Shown one piece after another: positions 10,688-21,667 of a DNA stretch of 64,000 nt. The stretch is from Pelomonas sp. Root1444. Lineage in GTDB: Bacteria > Pseudomonadota > Gammaproteobacteria > Burkholderiales > Burkholderiaceae_C. Numbering within the stretch: position 1 is the stretch's first letter; every line of letters starts with the position of its first letter. The notes under the pieces are model-generated. The model was not told the origin of the DNA. It was given only the letters and a program-made list of their open reading frames with translations, and did not search any database. The position numbers were made by a program, and so were the translations under genes. The DNA lies in assembly GCF_001426885.1 (NCBI RefSeq), contig NZ_LMFP01000001.1:549812-613811 (forward strand), read 5' to 3'.

Positions 10688-12181
10688 ATGAACGCCTCCA
10701 TCGAAGACCCTGGCGTCCCCGGCGGCGCCCGCCTGCGGCAACTGGTGGCAGCCCTCTCACCCCTGCTGCCGCCGCATGCGCTGCTGCACCAGTCCGAGCA
10801 GACGACGCCTTATGAATGCGACGGCCTGACCGCCTACCGCCAGCGCCCGCTGGCCGTGGTGCTGCCCGAGACCGAAGGCGAGGTCGCTGCCGTGCTCAAG
10901 GCCTGCCACGCCCTGGGTGTGCCGGTGGTCGCGCGCGGCGCCGGCACGGGGCTGTCGGGCGGTGCGATGCCGCATGAGCTCGGCGTCACGCTTGCCTTGG
11001 CGAAGTTCAACCGCATCCTGTCCGTCGACCCGCTGGCCCGCACGGCGCGCGTGCAGTGCGGCGTGCGCAACCTCGCCATCAGCGAGGCCGCGGCACCCCT
11101 GGGCCTGTACTACGCGCCCGACCCCAGCAGCCAGATCGCCTGCACCATCGGCGGCAACGTCGCCGAGAACAGCGGCGGCGTGCACTGCCTGAAGTACGGC
11201 CTCACGCTGCACAACGTGCTGCGCGTGCGCGGCTTCACCGTCGAGGGCGAGGCGGTGGAGTTCGGCAGCGAGGCGCTGGACGCGCCGGGCCTGGACCTGC
11301 TGGCGCTGGTGATCGGCAGCGAGGGCATGCTGGCCGTCGTCACCGAGGTCACCGTCAAGCTGGTGCCCAAGCCGCGGCTGGCGCGCTGCCTGATGGCCAG
11401 CTTCGACGACGTGCGCAAGGCCGGCGACGCGGTCGCGGCCATCATCGCCGCCGGCATCATCCCGGCGGGCCTGGAAATGATGGACAAGCCGATGACGGCG
11501 GCCGTCGAGGACTTCGTGCACGCCGGCTACGACCTCACGGCCGAGGCCATCCTGCTGTGCGAGAGCGACGGCACGCCGGAAGAGGTCGCCGAGGAGATCG
11601 CACGCATGGAGGCCGTGCTGCGCGGCAGCGGCGCGACGGATGTGCAGGTCAGCGCCGACGAGGCCCAGCGCCTGAAGTTCTGGAGTGGCCGCAAGAACGC
11701 CTTTCCCGCGTCCGGCCGCATCAGCCCCGACTACATGTGCATGGACTCCACCATCCCGCGCAAGCACCTGGCCACCATCCTGCTCGACATCCAGCAGATG
11801 GAGAAGAAGTACGGCCTGCGCTGCGCCAACGTCTTCCACGCCGGCGACGGCAACCTGCACCCGCTGATCCTGTTCGACGCCAACGACCCCGACCAGCTGC
11901 ACCGCTGCGAGCAGTTCGGCGCCGAGATCCTGGAGCGCAGCGTGGCGCTCGGCGGCACGGTGACCGGCGAGCACGGCGTGGGCGTCGAGAAGCTGAACTC
12001 GATGTGCGTGCAGTTCAGCGCCGAGGAGCGCGAGCAGATGCTCAAGCTCAAGGCCGCGTTCGACCCGGCCGGCACGCTGAACCCCGGCAAGCAGATCCCC
12101 ACGCTGCACCGCTGCGCGGAGTACGGCCGCATGCATGTGAAGCGCGGGCTGTTGGCCTTTCCTGAGTTGGAGCGGTTTTGA
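10688..12181 (+). CDS. glcD: Glycolate oxidase FAD-binding subunit GlcD
   Basis: FAD-linked catalytic subunit that oxidises glycolate (or D-lactate) to glyoxylate (or pyruvate). The 497-aa protein has the FAD-binding PCMH/VAO domain (VPVVARGAGTGLSGG; about residues 55-235) and the C-terminal FAD-oxidase domain with FHAGDGNLHP and GEHGVG motifs. It starts at ATG 10688 and overlaps glcE by TTGA. It works with GlcE and GlcF at the membrane, passing electrons to the respiratory chain. Confidence 0.94.
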   Translation: MNASIEDPGVPGGARLRQLVAALSPLLPPHALLHQSEQTTPYECDGLTAYRQRPLAVVLPETEGEVAAVLKACHALGVPVVARGAGTGLSGGAMPHELGVTLALAKFNRILSVDPLARTARVQCGVRNLAISEAAAPLGLYYAPDPSSQIACTIGGNVAENSGGVHCLKYGLTLHNVLRVRGFTVEGEAVEFGSEALDAPGLDLLALVIGSEGMLAVVTEVTVKLVPKPRLARCLMASFDDVRKAGDAVAAIIAAGIIPAGLEMMDKPMTAAVEDFVHAGYDLTAEAILLCESDGTPEEVAEEIARMEAVLRGSGATDVQVSADEAQRLKFWSGRKNAFPASGRISPDYMCMDSTIPRKHLATILLDIQQMEKKYGLRCANVFHAGDGNLHPLILFDANDPDQLHRCEQFGAEILERSVALGGTVTGEHGVGVEKLNSMCVQFSAEEREQMLKLKAAFDPAGTLNPGKQIPTLHRCAEYGRMHVKRGLLAFPELERF

Positions 12182-13257
12182 AGCTGGCCGAACTGCAATC
12201 CGTCATTCGCCAGAGCGGTGCGTCGCGCACGCCGCTGCGCATCACCGGCCACGGCAGCAAGGACTTCTATGGCGAGGTGTCGACCGGCGAGCCGCTGTCC
12301 ACGCTGGCGCTGGCCGGCATCACCGCCTACGAGCCCAGCGAGCTGTTCATCGGCGCGCTGGCCGGCACGCCGCTGGCCGACGTCGAGACCGCGCTGGCCG
12401 CCAACCGCCAGCGCCTGGCCTTCGAGCCGCCGCGCTTCGGTGGCCGCGGCACCGTGGGCGGCATGGTGGCCGCCGGCCTGTCCGGCCCCAGCCGCGCGGC
12501 GCTGGGTTCCGTGCGCGACCACCTGCTGGGCGCCGTGATGATCAACGGCCAGGGCGAGTTGCTGAGCTTCGGCGGCACGGTGATGAAGAACGTCGCCGGC
12601 TTCGACGTCAGCCGCGTGCTGGCCGGCTCGATGGGCATGCTGGGCCTCATCACGGAGGTCACGCTCAAGGTGTTGCCACTGCCCGCGGCCACCGCGACGC
12701 TGCGCTTCGAGTTCGACCAGAGCGCCGCGCTGATGGCCGTGAACCGCTGGGGCGGCGAGCCGCTGCCCATCGAGGCCAGCGCCTGGTGGGACGGCGCGCT
12801 GCTGCTGCGGCTGGCCGGCGCCCAGGCGGCCGTCGAGGCGGCCACGCGCAAGCTCGGCGGCGACCTCATTCCCGCCGACCTGGCAGCGCCGTTCTGGACC
12901 GGCCTGCGCGACCAGGGCGACGAGTTCTTCATCGGCGCCCAGCGTGCCGTGGCGGGCGGCGCGCGGCTGTGGCGCCTGTCGCTGCCCAGCACCACGCCCG
13001 AGCTGAAGTTGCACGGCGAGCAACTCATCGAATGGGGTGGCGCGCAGCGCTGGGTCGTCACGCCGATGGAGCCGCGGGCGTTGCGCGAAGCCGCAGCGGC
13101 GGTGGGCGGGCATGCAACGCTGTTCCGGTCGCTGGACAAGACGTGCGGCGTGTTCGCGCCGCTGAGCGCGCCGCTGGCGGCCATCCACCGGCGGCTGAAG
13201 GCGAGCTTCGATCCGAACGGCGTCTTCAACGCTGGCCGCCTCTACCCGAATCTCTGA
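12178..13257 (+). CDS. glcE: Glycolate oxidase subunit GlcE
   Basis: Second FAD-binding-like subunit of glycolate oxidase, 359 aa. It carries the FAD-fold motif GGRGTVGGMVAAGLSGP (about residues 83-105) and the end motif DPNGVFNAGRLY. It begins at a TTG codon overlapping the glcD stop, so its translation probably depends on that of glcD. Nine bases separate it from pgm rather than from glcF, which is the usual next gene. Confidence 0.92.
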   Translation: MKLAELQSVIRQSGASRTPLRITGHGSKDFYGEVSTGEPLSTLALAGITAYEPSELFIGALAGTPLADVETALAANRQRLAFEPPRFGGRGTVGGMVAAGLSGPSRAALGSVRDHLLGAVMINGQGELLSFGGTVMKNVAGFDVSRVLAGSMGMLGLITEVTLKVLPLPAATATLRFEFDQSAALMAVNRWGGEPLPIEASAWWDGALLLRLAGAQAAVEAATRKLGGDLIPADLAAPFWTGLRDQGDEFFIGAQRAVAGGARLWRLSLPSTTPELKLHGEQLIEWGGAQRWVVTPMEPRALREAAAAVGGHATLFRSLDKTCGVFAPLSAPLAAIHRRLKASFDPNGVFNAGRLYPNL

Positions 13258-13266
13258 GGACTTCAC

Positions 13267-14922
13267 ATGTCGTCTCGACTCCACCCCCTGGCCGGCCAGC
13301 CGGCGCCTCCCGATTCGCTGCTCGACCTCGACGCGCTGCAGGAGGCCTACTTCTCCCGCCAGCCCGACCCGAGCAGCCCCGAGCAGCAGGTCTCGTTCGG
13401 CACCTCCGGCCATCGCGGCTCGGCGCTGGATGGCTCGTTCAACGAGTGGCATGTGCTGGCCATCACGCAGGCCATCGTCGACCACCGCAAGCAGCAGGGC
13501 ATCGCCGGCCCGCTGTTCCTGGGCGCGGACACGCATGCGTTGTCCGCCCCGGCGGTGACGAGTGCGCTGGAGGTGCTGGCCGCCAACGGTGTCGACGTGA
13601 TGCTGGCGCCCGCAGGGCAGTTCACGCCCACGCCGGCGGTGTCGCTGGCCATCCTCGAATACAACCAGGGCAGGACGGGCAGCGCGCGGGCGGACGGCAT
13701 CGTCGTGACGCCCTCGCACAACCCGCCGCGCGATGGCGGCTTCAAGTACAACCCGCCGCATGGTGGCCCGGCGGACAGCGACATCACGTCCGGCATCCAG
13801 AAGCACGCGAACGCCTATCTGGCGCAGTTGCTGCAAGGCGTGCGGCGCCTGGATGCCGACAGCGCGCTGGCGGCGGGCACGACGCACGAGCATGATTACC
13901 TGGCGCAGTACGTCGAGCTGCTGCAGCATGTCATCGACTTCGATGCCGTCCGCGCCTCGGGCATCCGCCTGGGCGTGGACCCGTTGGGCGGCGCGGGCGT
14001 GGCCTACTGGCCGGCCATCGCCGAACGCTACAAGTTGCCGCTGACGGTCGTCAGCGACGTGGTGGACGGGCGCTTCCCCTTCATGTCGCTGGACTGGGAC
14101 GGCAAGATCCGCATGGACCCGTCCTCGCCCTATGCGATGCGGCGCTTGACGACCCTGCGCGACAAGTTCGACGTGGCCTTCGCCTGCGACACCGACCATG
14201 ACCGCCACGGCATCGTCACGCCCAGCGGCGGGCTGATGCAGCCCAACAACTACCTCAGCGTCGCGGTGGACTATCTGTTCCGCAACCGGCCGGGCTGGAG
14301 CGCGAACGCCGGCATCGGCAAGACCGTCGTGACGACAGCGCTGATCGACCGCATCGCGCGCGGCCTGGGGCGGCCGCTGTTCGACGCGCCGGTGGGCTTC
14401 AAGTGGTTCTCGCCGGGGCTGCTGGACGGCAGCCTGGGTCTGGGTTGCGAGGAGAGCGCGGGCGCGTCCTTCCTGAAGCGCGACGGCCGTGTGTGGACGA
14501 CCGACAAGGACGGCATCGCCGCTGCGCTGTTGTCCGCCGAGATCACCGCGCGCACAAGCAAGGACCCTAGCCAGTATTTCGAGTCGCTGGCCGACACGCA
14601 CGGCAGGCCCTACGCCGACCGCGTGGACGGTGTCGCGACCCGCGAGCAAAAGGCGCGGCTGTCCAAGCTGACCGCCGCCGATGTGCAGGCCACGTCGCTG
14701 GCCGGCGAGGCGGTGGAGGCCGTCATCAGTGCCGCGCCGGCCAACGGCGCGGCCATCGGCGGCATCAAGGTGTCCACCGCCAACGGCTGGTTCGCCGCGC
14801 GGCCCTCGGGCACGGAGGACATCTACAAGGTTTACGCCGAAAGCTTCCGCGACGAAGCCCACCTGCAGCTACTGCTGCAGGAGGCGCAGGACATCGTGAA
14901 CAAGGCCCTGGCCGCGACCTGA
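13267..14922 (+). CDS. pgm: Phosphoglucomutase (alpha-D-glucose phosphate-specific)
   Basis: Interconverts glucose 1-phosphate and glucose 6-phosphate. At 551 aa it matches the bacterial Pgm subfamily. Motifs are FGTSGHRG near the N-terminus, the phosphoserine loop TPSHNPP (Ser about 150), the metal-binding DTDHDRHG loop, the sugar-binding GCEESAG motif and the C-terminal phosphate-binding RPSGTED. It sits between glcE (9-bp gap) and glcF (TGATG overlap), so it must be co-transcribed with glycolate oxidase. This links glycogen or sugar-nucleotide metabolism to that operon. Confidence 0.95.
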   Translation: MSSRLHPLAGQPAPPDSLLDLDALQEAYFSRQPDPSSPEQQVSFGTSGHRGSALDGSFNEWHVLAITQAIVDHRKQQGIAGPLFLGADTHALSAPAVTSALEVLAANGVDVMLAPAGQFTPTPAVSLAILEYNQGRTGSARADGIVVTPSHNPPRDGGFKYNPPHGGPADSDITSGIQKHANAYLAQLLQGVRRLDADSALAAGTTHEHDYLAQYVELLQHVIDFDAVRASGIRLGVDPLGGAGVAYWPAIAERYKLPLTVVSDVVDGRFPFMSLDWDGKIRMDPSSPYAMRRLTTLRDKFDVAFACDTDHDRHGIVTPSGGLMQPNNYLSVAVDYLFRNRPGWSANAGIGKTVVTTALIDRIARGLGRPLFDAPVGFKWFSPGLLDGSLGLGCEESAGASFLKRDGRVWTTDKDGIAAALLSAEITARTSKDPSQYFESLADTHGRPYADRVDGVATREQKARLSKLTAADVQATSLAGEAVEAVISAAPANGAAIGGIKVSTANGWFAARPSGTEDIYKVYAESFRDEAHLQLLLQEAQDIVNKALAAT

Positions 14923-16217
14923 TGCAGACCACGCTCGCCCCCGAATTCGCCGGCACCGCGGACGGCACCGAGGCCGAGGCCATCCTGCGGCGCTGCGTGC
15001 ACTGCGGCTTCTGCACGGCCACCTGCCCGACCTACCAATTGCTGGGCGACGAACTGGACGGCCCGCGTGGCCGCATCTACCTGATCAAGCAGGTGCTGGA
15101 AGGCGCAGCGCCCACGCGCGAGACGCAGCTGCACCTGGACCGCTGCCTGACCTGCCGCAACTGCGAGACGACCTGCCCGTCGGGCGTCGAGTACGGCCGC
15201 CTGGTGGACATCGGCCGGCGCGCCGTCGACGCTCAGGTCACGCGGCCGGCCGGCGAGAAGCGCACGCGCTGGTTGTTGAAGGAGGGCCTGACATCGCCGC
15301 TGTTCAAGCCGGCGCTGAAGCTGGGCCAGGCGCTGCGGCCCCTGGTTCCCTCCGCGCTGCAGGACAAGGTGCCCCCAAAGCCGCCGGCCACGGCGCACGA
15401 CTGGCCGACGCGCCAGCTCAACCGCAAGGTGGCCTTGCTGCTGGGCTGCGTGCAGCCGGCGCTGGCGCCCAACATCAACTCGGCGACGGCCCGGGTGCTG
15501 GATGCCGCCGGCATCCAGACCGTCGTCGCCGATGCGGCCGGCTGCTGCGGTGCGATCCGCGAGCACCTGGGCGACCACGACGGCGCGCTGGCGGACATGC
15601 GCCGCAACGTCGACGCCTGGTGGCCGCTGGTGGCCGGGCCGGGCGAGCGCGTCGAGGCCCTGGTCATGAACGCCTCGGGCTGCGGCGTGACGGTCAAGGA
15701 CTATGCGCACGCGCTGCGCGCCGACCCGCAATACGCCGACAAGGCCCGCCGCATCAGCGAGCTGACGCGCGACCTCAGCGAACTGCTGCCGGAGCTCGTG
15801 CCGGTGCTGAAGACGCGGCTCAAGGCCAAGCCCGGCGCGCTGGCCTACCACCCGCCGTGCACGCTGCAGCATGGGCAGCAACTGCGCGGCGGCGTCGAAG
15901 GGGCGTTCCGTGAACTCGGTTTCACCATCGGCTGCGCCACCACCGAGAGTCACCTCTGCTGCGGCTCGGCCGGCACCTACTCGGTGCTGCAGCCGGCCCT
16001 GTCCAAGCAGTTGCGCGACCGCAAGCTCGCCGCGCTGGCGCCGCTGCAGGCCGAGCAGATCGTGTCGGCCAACGTCGGTTGCATCCAGCACCTGCAAAGC
16101 GGCACGGCGCAACCGGTGCGGCATTGGGTGGAGGTGTTGGACGACGCGCTGAGTGCGCGTACCGCGCCGGGCAGGCTGGGTTCAACGGCTGCCGGTGAAA
16201 GTTTGCATCGAAAGTAA
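14922..16217 (+). CDS. glcF: Glycolate oxidase iron-sulfur subunit GlcF
   Basis: Electron-transfer subunit with two 4Fe-4S clusters. The motifs CVHCGFCTATCP and CLTCRNCETTCP lie in the first 90 residues. Two CCG domains follow (GCCGAIREHLGDH and CCGSAGTYS), as in heterodisulfide-reductase-like proteins. The 431-aa length is normal. Its ATG overlaps the pgm stop, so it is translationally coupled to pgm although its partners are GlcD and GlcE. Confidence 0.94.
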   Translation: MQTTLAPEFAGTADGTEAEAILRRCVHCGFCTATCPTYQLLGDELDGPRGRIYLIKQVLEGAAPTRETQLHLDRCLTCRNCETTCPSGVEYGRLVDIGRRAVDAQVTRPAGEKRTRWLLKEGLTSPLFKPALKLGQALRPLVPSALQDKVPPKPPATAHDWPTRQLNRKVALLLGCVQPALAPNINSATARVLDAAGIQTVVADAAGCCGAIREHLGDHDGALADMRRNVDAWWPLVAGPGERVEALVMNASGCGVTVKDYAHALRADPQYADKARRISELTRDLSELLPELVPVLKTRLKAKPGALAYHPPCTLQHGQQLRGGVEGAFRELGFTIGCATTESHLCCGSAGTYSVLQPALSKQLRDRKLAALAPLQAEQIVSANVGCIQHLQSGTAQPVRHWVEVLDDALSARTAPGRLGSTAAGESLHRK

Positions 16218-16337
16218 CGCTCAGTTCGAGTTGTGCAGTTATGCACAGCCCAAGCAACTGGTCAGACCGCGGTCATGTTCAATCGGCGCGGCGCGTTTAC
16301 CGTGCGGCACCGCACCGCAACACCGCAGGCCGCCAAC

Positions 16338-18656
16338 ATGTCGACCCCACCCCATCAAGTTCCCGGATCCGAAGAGCCGATCAACCCGGCTCGGCGCTCA
16401 CTGTCCATGGGGCTGGGCTTGTTCCCGCTGCTGCCCATGTTGCCCGCCTGCGGCGGGGGGGCAGGTGCCGCTGGCCCCACTGCGCAGGCGGACCTCGCTG
16501 CTTCGCCCGTGGTGTCGGCGGCGGAAACATCGGTCATACCGCCTGCCGCCGCTACCACGGCTACCGCGGCTGCGGCACCCGCGGTCCCGCAGCGCCAGCC
16601 GGCGTCCGTCACGGGTGTCTTCCAGCATCCCGGCCTGCTCGTCACGGAGCCGGACTTCGCCCGCATCCGCGAACTGATCAAGACCGGCCAGCAACCGTGG
16701 ACGAATTGGTACAACAAGCTGTGCGTCGACAAATTCGGCGGCTTGGAAACCAGGCCCTACCCGTTGGCGGGCGTCTACCGCCAGGATGGCAGCAAGAACA
16801 ACCTGTACGTCGACATCTGGCGCGCCTGGAGCCTGGCATTGCGCTGGAAACTCTCGGGCGACGATCGCTATGCCGACAAGGCGGCGGAGTTCCTTGACGC
16901 CTGGGCGGACACGCTGAAGGTGGTCGGTACCGTCCCGCCGGGTTCGACAGCCCCAGACGACCACACCTTCATCCTGATGGCCGGCATGCAGGGCCACCAG
17001 CTGGCGCAGATCGGCGAGATCCTGCGCACCTACCCCGGCTGGGCGCCGGAGAGGCTCAAGCGCTTCCAGGACATGCTGATGACGGTGTTCGCACCCATCT
17101 CGTCGTGGTTCCTCAGCGAGGGCCGGATCGGCTCCCACGCCAACTGGGACATGGCTTCGATGGTGGGCGCCATGGCCATCGGCATCTTCTGCGACAACGC
17201 CGAGCTGTACCGGCAAGCCTGCGATTCGTACGCCGCCAACAACCGCGGCAAGCTGCGGAACTTCGGCAATGGCTCGGCGCTGCACGGCGTGTACTACATG
17301 CACCCGGGCCACTTCGGGCAATGGGAGGAGAGCGGACGGGACCAGGGGCACTCGACGCTGGGCATGTCGCTCGGCGGCGACGTGATGGAAATGGCCTGGA
17401 ACCAGGGCGACGACCTCTACGGGCTGTACAACAACCGCTTCCTCTCCGCCGCCGAGTACGTGGCGCGGACCAACCTGCAGGACGAGAGCGGCACGCCCTA
17501 CGCCATGCCGTACGTGCCTGAGCACAACCCGACCCAGCCGCACCCCAGCTTCTGGACGCAGGTGAGCCAGGGCGTCCCCGGGCACGGGCGCAACTGCTGG
17601 GAGCCGATCTTCAACCACTACGTCAATCGCCTGGGTATCGCGGCACCGAACGTCGCGCGCATGGTGCCGTACTGCGAGGCGAAGTACGGCGGCAGCAGCG
17701 ACGACATCTGGTGGCCGACGCTGATCCATCGCCGCCTGCCGTATGCCGGGCCGATGAAGCCGCCCTCCGGCCTCACGGGTTATCTGAATGACGGCCGCGT
17801 GCTGCTGTCGTGGTGGGGCAGCGTGGGCGCGACTTCCTACGTGGTGCAACGCAGCAGCTCGGCCAGGGGCCCCTTCACGCCAGTGGCCACGGTGGCGGCG
17901 GACCAGCTGCTCACCTACACCGATGCGCCGTCCAACGGCACCTGGTTCTACCAGGTGCTTGCACAAGGCCCCGGCGCGCCGCGTGCCGGCTCCAACACGG
18001 TTCGAGTCGCGGCCGCTGGCGAACTGCGCTTCCGCATGCCGCTGGGTGGCGTGACCGGCACGGCCGCTGTCGGCGCGCTGGTGAACCCGGATGGCACCGT
18101 GACGGCCGTGGAGGGCAAGCTGCTGGACGGTGTGACCTGGGGCGAAGGGCGCAACAAGGACCAGGCGCCCATGTTCGATGGCAAGGCGGCGGGCATCCAA
18201 CTGCCGGCAGGGCTGTTCAGCAACCTGGACGACTTCACGGTGTCCATCTGGGCCTACGCCAACGGGTATCGCTGGGACACCTGCATCCTGTTCGCCGGGA
18301 CGGATGCCTTCTCCAGTCTCCACATCGCGCCCCAGGCCGGCCGTGGTGGGCTGCGTTTCGGGGTCGCCGGGGCAACCCACAACGACACGCGCGCTGTGGA
18401 AGGGCCCGCTGCCCTCCCCAGGGGGCGCTGGGTTCATGTGGCGTACACGCAGAAGGGCACGACGGGGCGGCTCTATCTCGATGGCATCGAGGTGGTGAAT
18501 GCGGACACCATGACGCTGTCGCCGCGCCAGGTGGGTGACCAGGTGACCTTCCTGGGGCGCAACTGGGGGCATCCGGCGTTCAACGGCCGCCTGCAGGACT
18601 TCCGCATCTACGTGGGGGCCCTGAGCGCTGCCGAGATCGGCGCGCTCGCCAAGTGA
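16338..18656 (+). CDS. Alginate-lyase-like lipoprotein with C-terminal LamG domain
   Basis: Predicted exported polysaccharide-degrading lipoprotein, 772 aa from ATG 16338. An Arg-Arg signal region and hydrophobic run end in a LPAC lipobox (Cys about residue 38), and an Ala/Thr/Pro-rich linker follows. The middle (about residues 95-470) resembles alginate-lyase (alpha/alpha toroid) proteins, including a SHANWDMASMVGAMAIG stretch. A fibronectin-III-like segment (about 475-560) and a LamG/concanavalin-like domain (about 600-765, FTVSIWAYANG and GRWVHVAYTQKG) follow. The substrate is unproven. It stands alone, convergent with the chemoreceptor gene. Confidence 0.7.
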   Translation: MSTPPHQVPGSEEPINPARRSLSMGLGLFPLLPMLPACGGGAGAAGPTAQADLAASPVVSAAETSVIPPAAATTATAAAAPAVPQRQPASVTGVFQHPGLLVTEPDFARIRELIKTGQQPWTNWYNKLCVDKFGGLETRPYPLAGVYRQDGSKNNLYVDIWRAWSLALRWKLSGDDRYADKAAEFLDAWADTLKVVGTVPPGSTAPDDHTFILMAGMQGHQLAQIGEILRTYPGWAPERLKRFQDMLMTVFAPISSWFLSEGRIGSHANWDMASMVGAMAIGIFCDNAELYRQACDSYAANNRGKLRNFGNGSALHGVYYMHPGHFGQWEESGRDQGHSTLGMSLGGDVMEMAWNQGDDLYGLYNNRFLSAAEYVARTNLQDESGTPYAMPYVPEHNPTQPHPSFWTQVSQGVPGHGRNCWEPIFNHYVNRLGIAAPNVARMVPYCEAKYGGSSDDIWWPTLIHRRLPYAGPMKPPSGLTGYLNDGRVLLSWWGSVGATSYVVQRSSSARGPFTPVATVAADQLLTYTDAPSNGTWFYQVLAQGPGAPRAGSNTVRVAAAGELRFRMPLGGVTGTAAVGALVNPDGTVTAVEGKLLDGVTWGEGRNKDQAPMFDGKAAGIQLPAGLFSNLDDFTVSIWAYANGYRWDTCILFAGTDAFSSLHIAPQAGRGGLRFGVAGATHNDTRAVEGPAALPRGRWVHVAYTQKGTTGRLYLDGIEVVNADTMTLSPRQVGDQVTFLGRNWGHPAFNGRLQDFRIYVGALSAAEIGALAK

Positions 18657-18669
18657 GCGGGGCTGCCGG

Positions 18670-20211
18670 CTAGACCCGGAAGGTCGACACCAGCCGCACC
18701 AGCTCCGCGGCCTGGTGCTTCAGGCTCTCGGCCGCCGCGGCGCTTTCCTCGACCAGGGCGGCGTTCTGCTGCGTGGCCTCGTCCATCTGCGAGATGGCCT
18801 GGCCGACCTGGCTGACGCCGGTGCTCTGCTCGCGGCTGGCGGCGCTGATCTCGCGCACGATCTGCGCGACGCGGTCGATCGCGGTGACGACCTGTTCCAT
18901 CGTCTCGCCTGCGCGGTTGACGAGGGAGGCGCCTTGCTCGACGCGCTCGACACTGTCGCCGATCAGCCCCTTGATCTCCTTGGCCGCCGCGGCCGAGCGC
19001 TGCGCCAGCGTGCGCACCTCGCCAGCGACGACCGCGAAGCCGCGCCCTTGCTCGCCCGCCCGTGCAGCCTCGACGGCCGCATTCAACGCCAGGATGTTGG
19101 TCTGGAAGGCGATGGCATCGATGGTGCCGATGATGTCGCCGATCTTGCGCGAGCTTTCCTCGATGCCACGCATGCGCTGCACCGCCTCGCCGACGACCTC
19201 GCCGCCCTTGCGCGCCACCTCGCTGGCATCGTGCGCGAGCTGGTCGGCCTGGCCCGCGTTGTCGGCATTGAGCTTGACGGTGGCCGACAGCTGCTCCATC
19301 GACGCGGCCGTCTCCTGGATGGCGCTGGCCTGCTGCTCGGTGCGGGACGACAAGTCGTTGCTGCCCAGCGCGATTTCGGAGCTGGCGGTGGCCACGCCAT
19401 CGGCGTTGTGGCGCACCGAGCCCACCAGGTGGCGCAGCGACTGCTGCATGCTGCCCAGCGTCTGCATCAGCTGCGCCGTCTCGTCGCTGCCGACGGCGCG
19501 GATCTCGCGCGACAGGTCGCCCTGGCCGACTTCGCCGGCTTCGTGGATGGCGGCGCGCAGCGGGCGCACGACGGAGCGCGTGATCAGCCAGGCGGCGGTC
19601 ACGCCGAGGCTCAGGCAGACGGCGGCGAGCACGAGCATGACGAGCTGGGTGCGGCGCGCCGCCTCCAGCACCGCGCGGGTTTCGTCGCGCACGCGTTCGC
19701 CCTGGTAGTCGGCCATGCGGCTGATGGACTTCACATAGACCTCGGAGGCGGGTCGCATCTGGCCTTCGAGAGCCGCCAGCGCGGCCTCGGTCTCGCCGGC
19801 CTTCAGCTGTGCGTTCACGCCGTTGCGAATGTCCACATACACCTTGCGGGTCGCGGCAATCTCCTTCAGCAGTTCCTTGCCCTTGTCGGTGTCCTCGGCC
19901 TCGGTCAGAGCTTCTTGCAGCTTGTTGATGTTGCCGCTGGTCGCCGTGATGACGGGCGCGAAGAACGCCGCCACAGGCCCCGAGCCACCGGCGCGGGCGA
20001 CCGCGTCGGTGCGCGTGACGTTGAGCTGCGTCTGCGTGCGCCAGTCCTGGGCAGTGTCCTGGCGTTCCTGCAGCTCGACCAACAGGTCGATGTGCGGGCC
20101 GACGGTGGCCATCTGCCGGTAGCTCAGCCCGACGGCGATCGCCAGCAACACCAGCACCAGGCCGAAGCCCAGCGCCAGACGGGTTCCAATCCGCAACGAC
20201 TGCATGTTCAT
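18670..20211 (-). CDS. Methyl-accepting chemotaxis protein
   Basis: Transmembrane chemoreceptor of 513 aa. Order of parts: N-terminal transmembrane helix (about residues 10-32), four-helix-bundle periplasmic sensor (to about 188), second helix (about 190-212), HAMP domain, and the signalling domain with the hairpin tip region [26 protein letters not shown]-like sequence (only key part [13 protein letters not shown] quoted as diagnostic). No C-terminal CheR/CheB docking pentapeptide is present. I chose the Met at 20211; upstream residues in the same frame look non-coding. The ligand is unknown. Confidence 0.92.
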   Translation of the reverse strand: MNMQSLRIGTRLALGFGLVLVLLAIAVGLSYRQMATVGPHIDLLVELQERQDTAQDWRTQTQLNVTRTDAVARAGGSGPVAAFFAPVITATSGNINKLQEALTEAEDTDKGKELLKEIAATRKVYVDIRNGVNAQLKAGETEAALAALEGQMRPASEVYVKSISRMADYQGERVRDETRAVLEAARRTQLVMLVLAAVCLSLGVTAAWLITRSVVRPLRAAIHEAGEVGQGDLSREIRAVGSDETAQLMQTLGSMQQSLRHLVGSVRHNADGVATASSEIALGSNDLSSRTEQQASAIQETAASMEQLSATVKLNADNAGQADQLAHDASEVARKGGEVVGEAVQRMRGIEESSRKIGDIIGTIDAIAFQTNILALNAAVEAARAGEQGRGFAVVAGEVRTLAQRSAAAAKEIKGLIGDSVERVEQGASLVNRAGETMEQVVTAIDRVAQIVREISAASREQSTGVSQVGQAISQMDEATQQNAALVEESAAAAESLKHQAAELVRLVSTFRV

Positions 20212-20301
20212 CACCGCCTCCAAGGGGTACGGCAGGCACGGCAAACGGCGCACCCGCTCGGTGCATTGACTCTAGCCCGCGGGTGTTTGGAGCCGCCCAA
20301 G

Positions 20302-20329
20302 GAAAAACACCGCCCTGAGGGGCGGTGTT
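20302..20329 (-). terminator. Rho-independent terminator of metK
   Basis: A perfect 10-bp inverted repeat (aacaccgccc at 20306-20315, gggcggtgtt at 20320-20329) with a TGAG loop lies 28 bp past the metK stop. Read on the minus strand it is followed by a run of T, so it should end metK transcripts. Confidence 0.85.
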
Positions 20330-20356
20330 GGGTGGGTCGCCGACGCGCGGCTGCCT

Positions 20357-21538
<1,182 letters not shown>

Positions 21539-21667
21539 TTTTAAACTCCGGTTGCTTGTGATCGGCGTTGCCGTCGCTCCAGGAGGGTGCGGCGAACGCT
21601 TTAGCAGGATTTGTGAATCGCCCCGCAAGTAGTTCAGTAACTCGGCGATGCGCCAAGTATAGAAAAC

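Noticed and set aside
11731-14862. Very long open frame on the minus strand across the glcD, glcE and pgm genes
   Set aside because: It is antisense to three well-supported enzymes, is rich in Arg, Gly, Ala, His and Gln with no domain, and is an expected by-product of high GC at third positions.
21539-21667. SAM-sensing riboswitch upstream of metK
   Set aside because: No recognisable conserved core or pseudoknot pattern could be made out in the leader.
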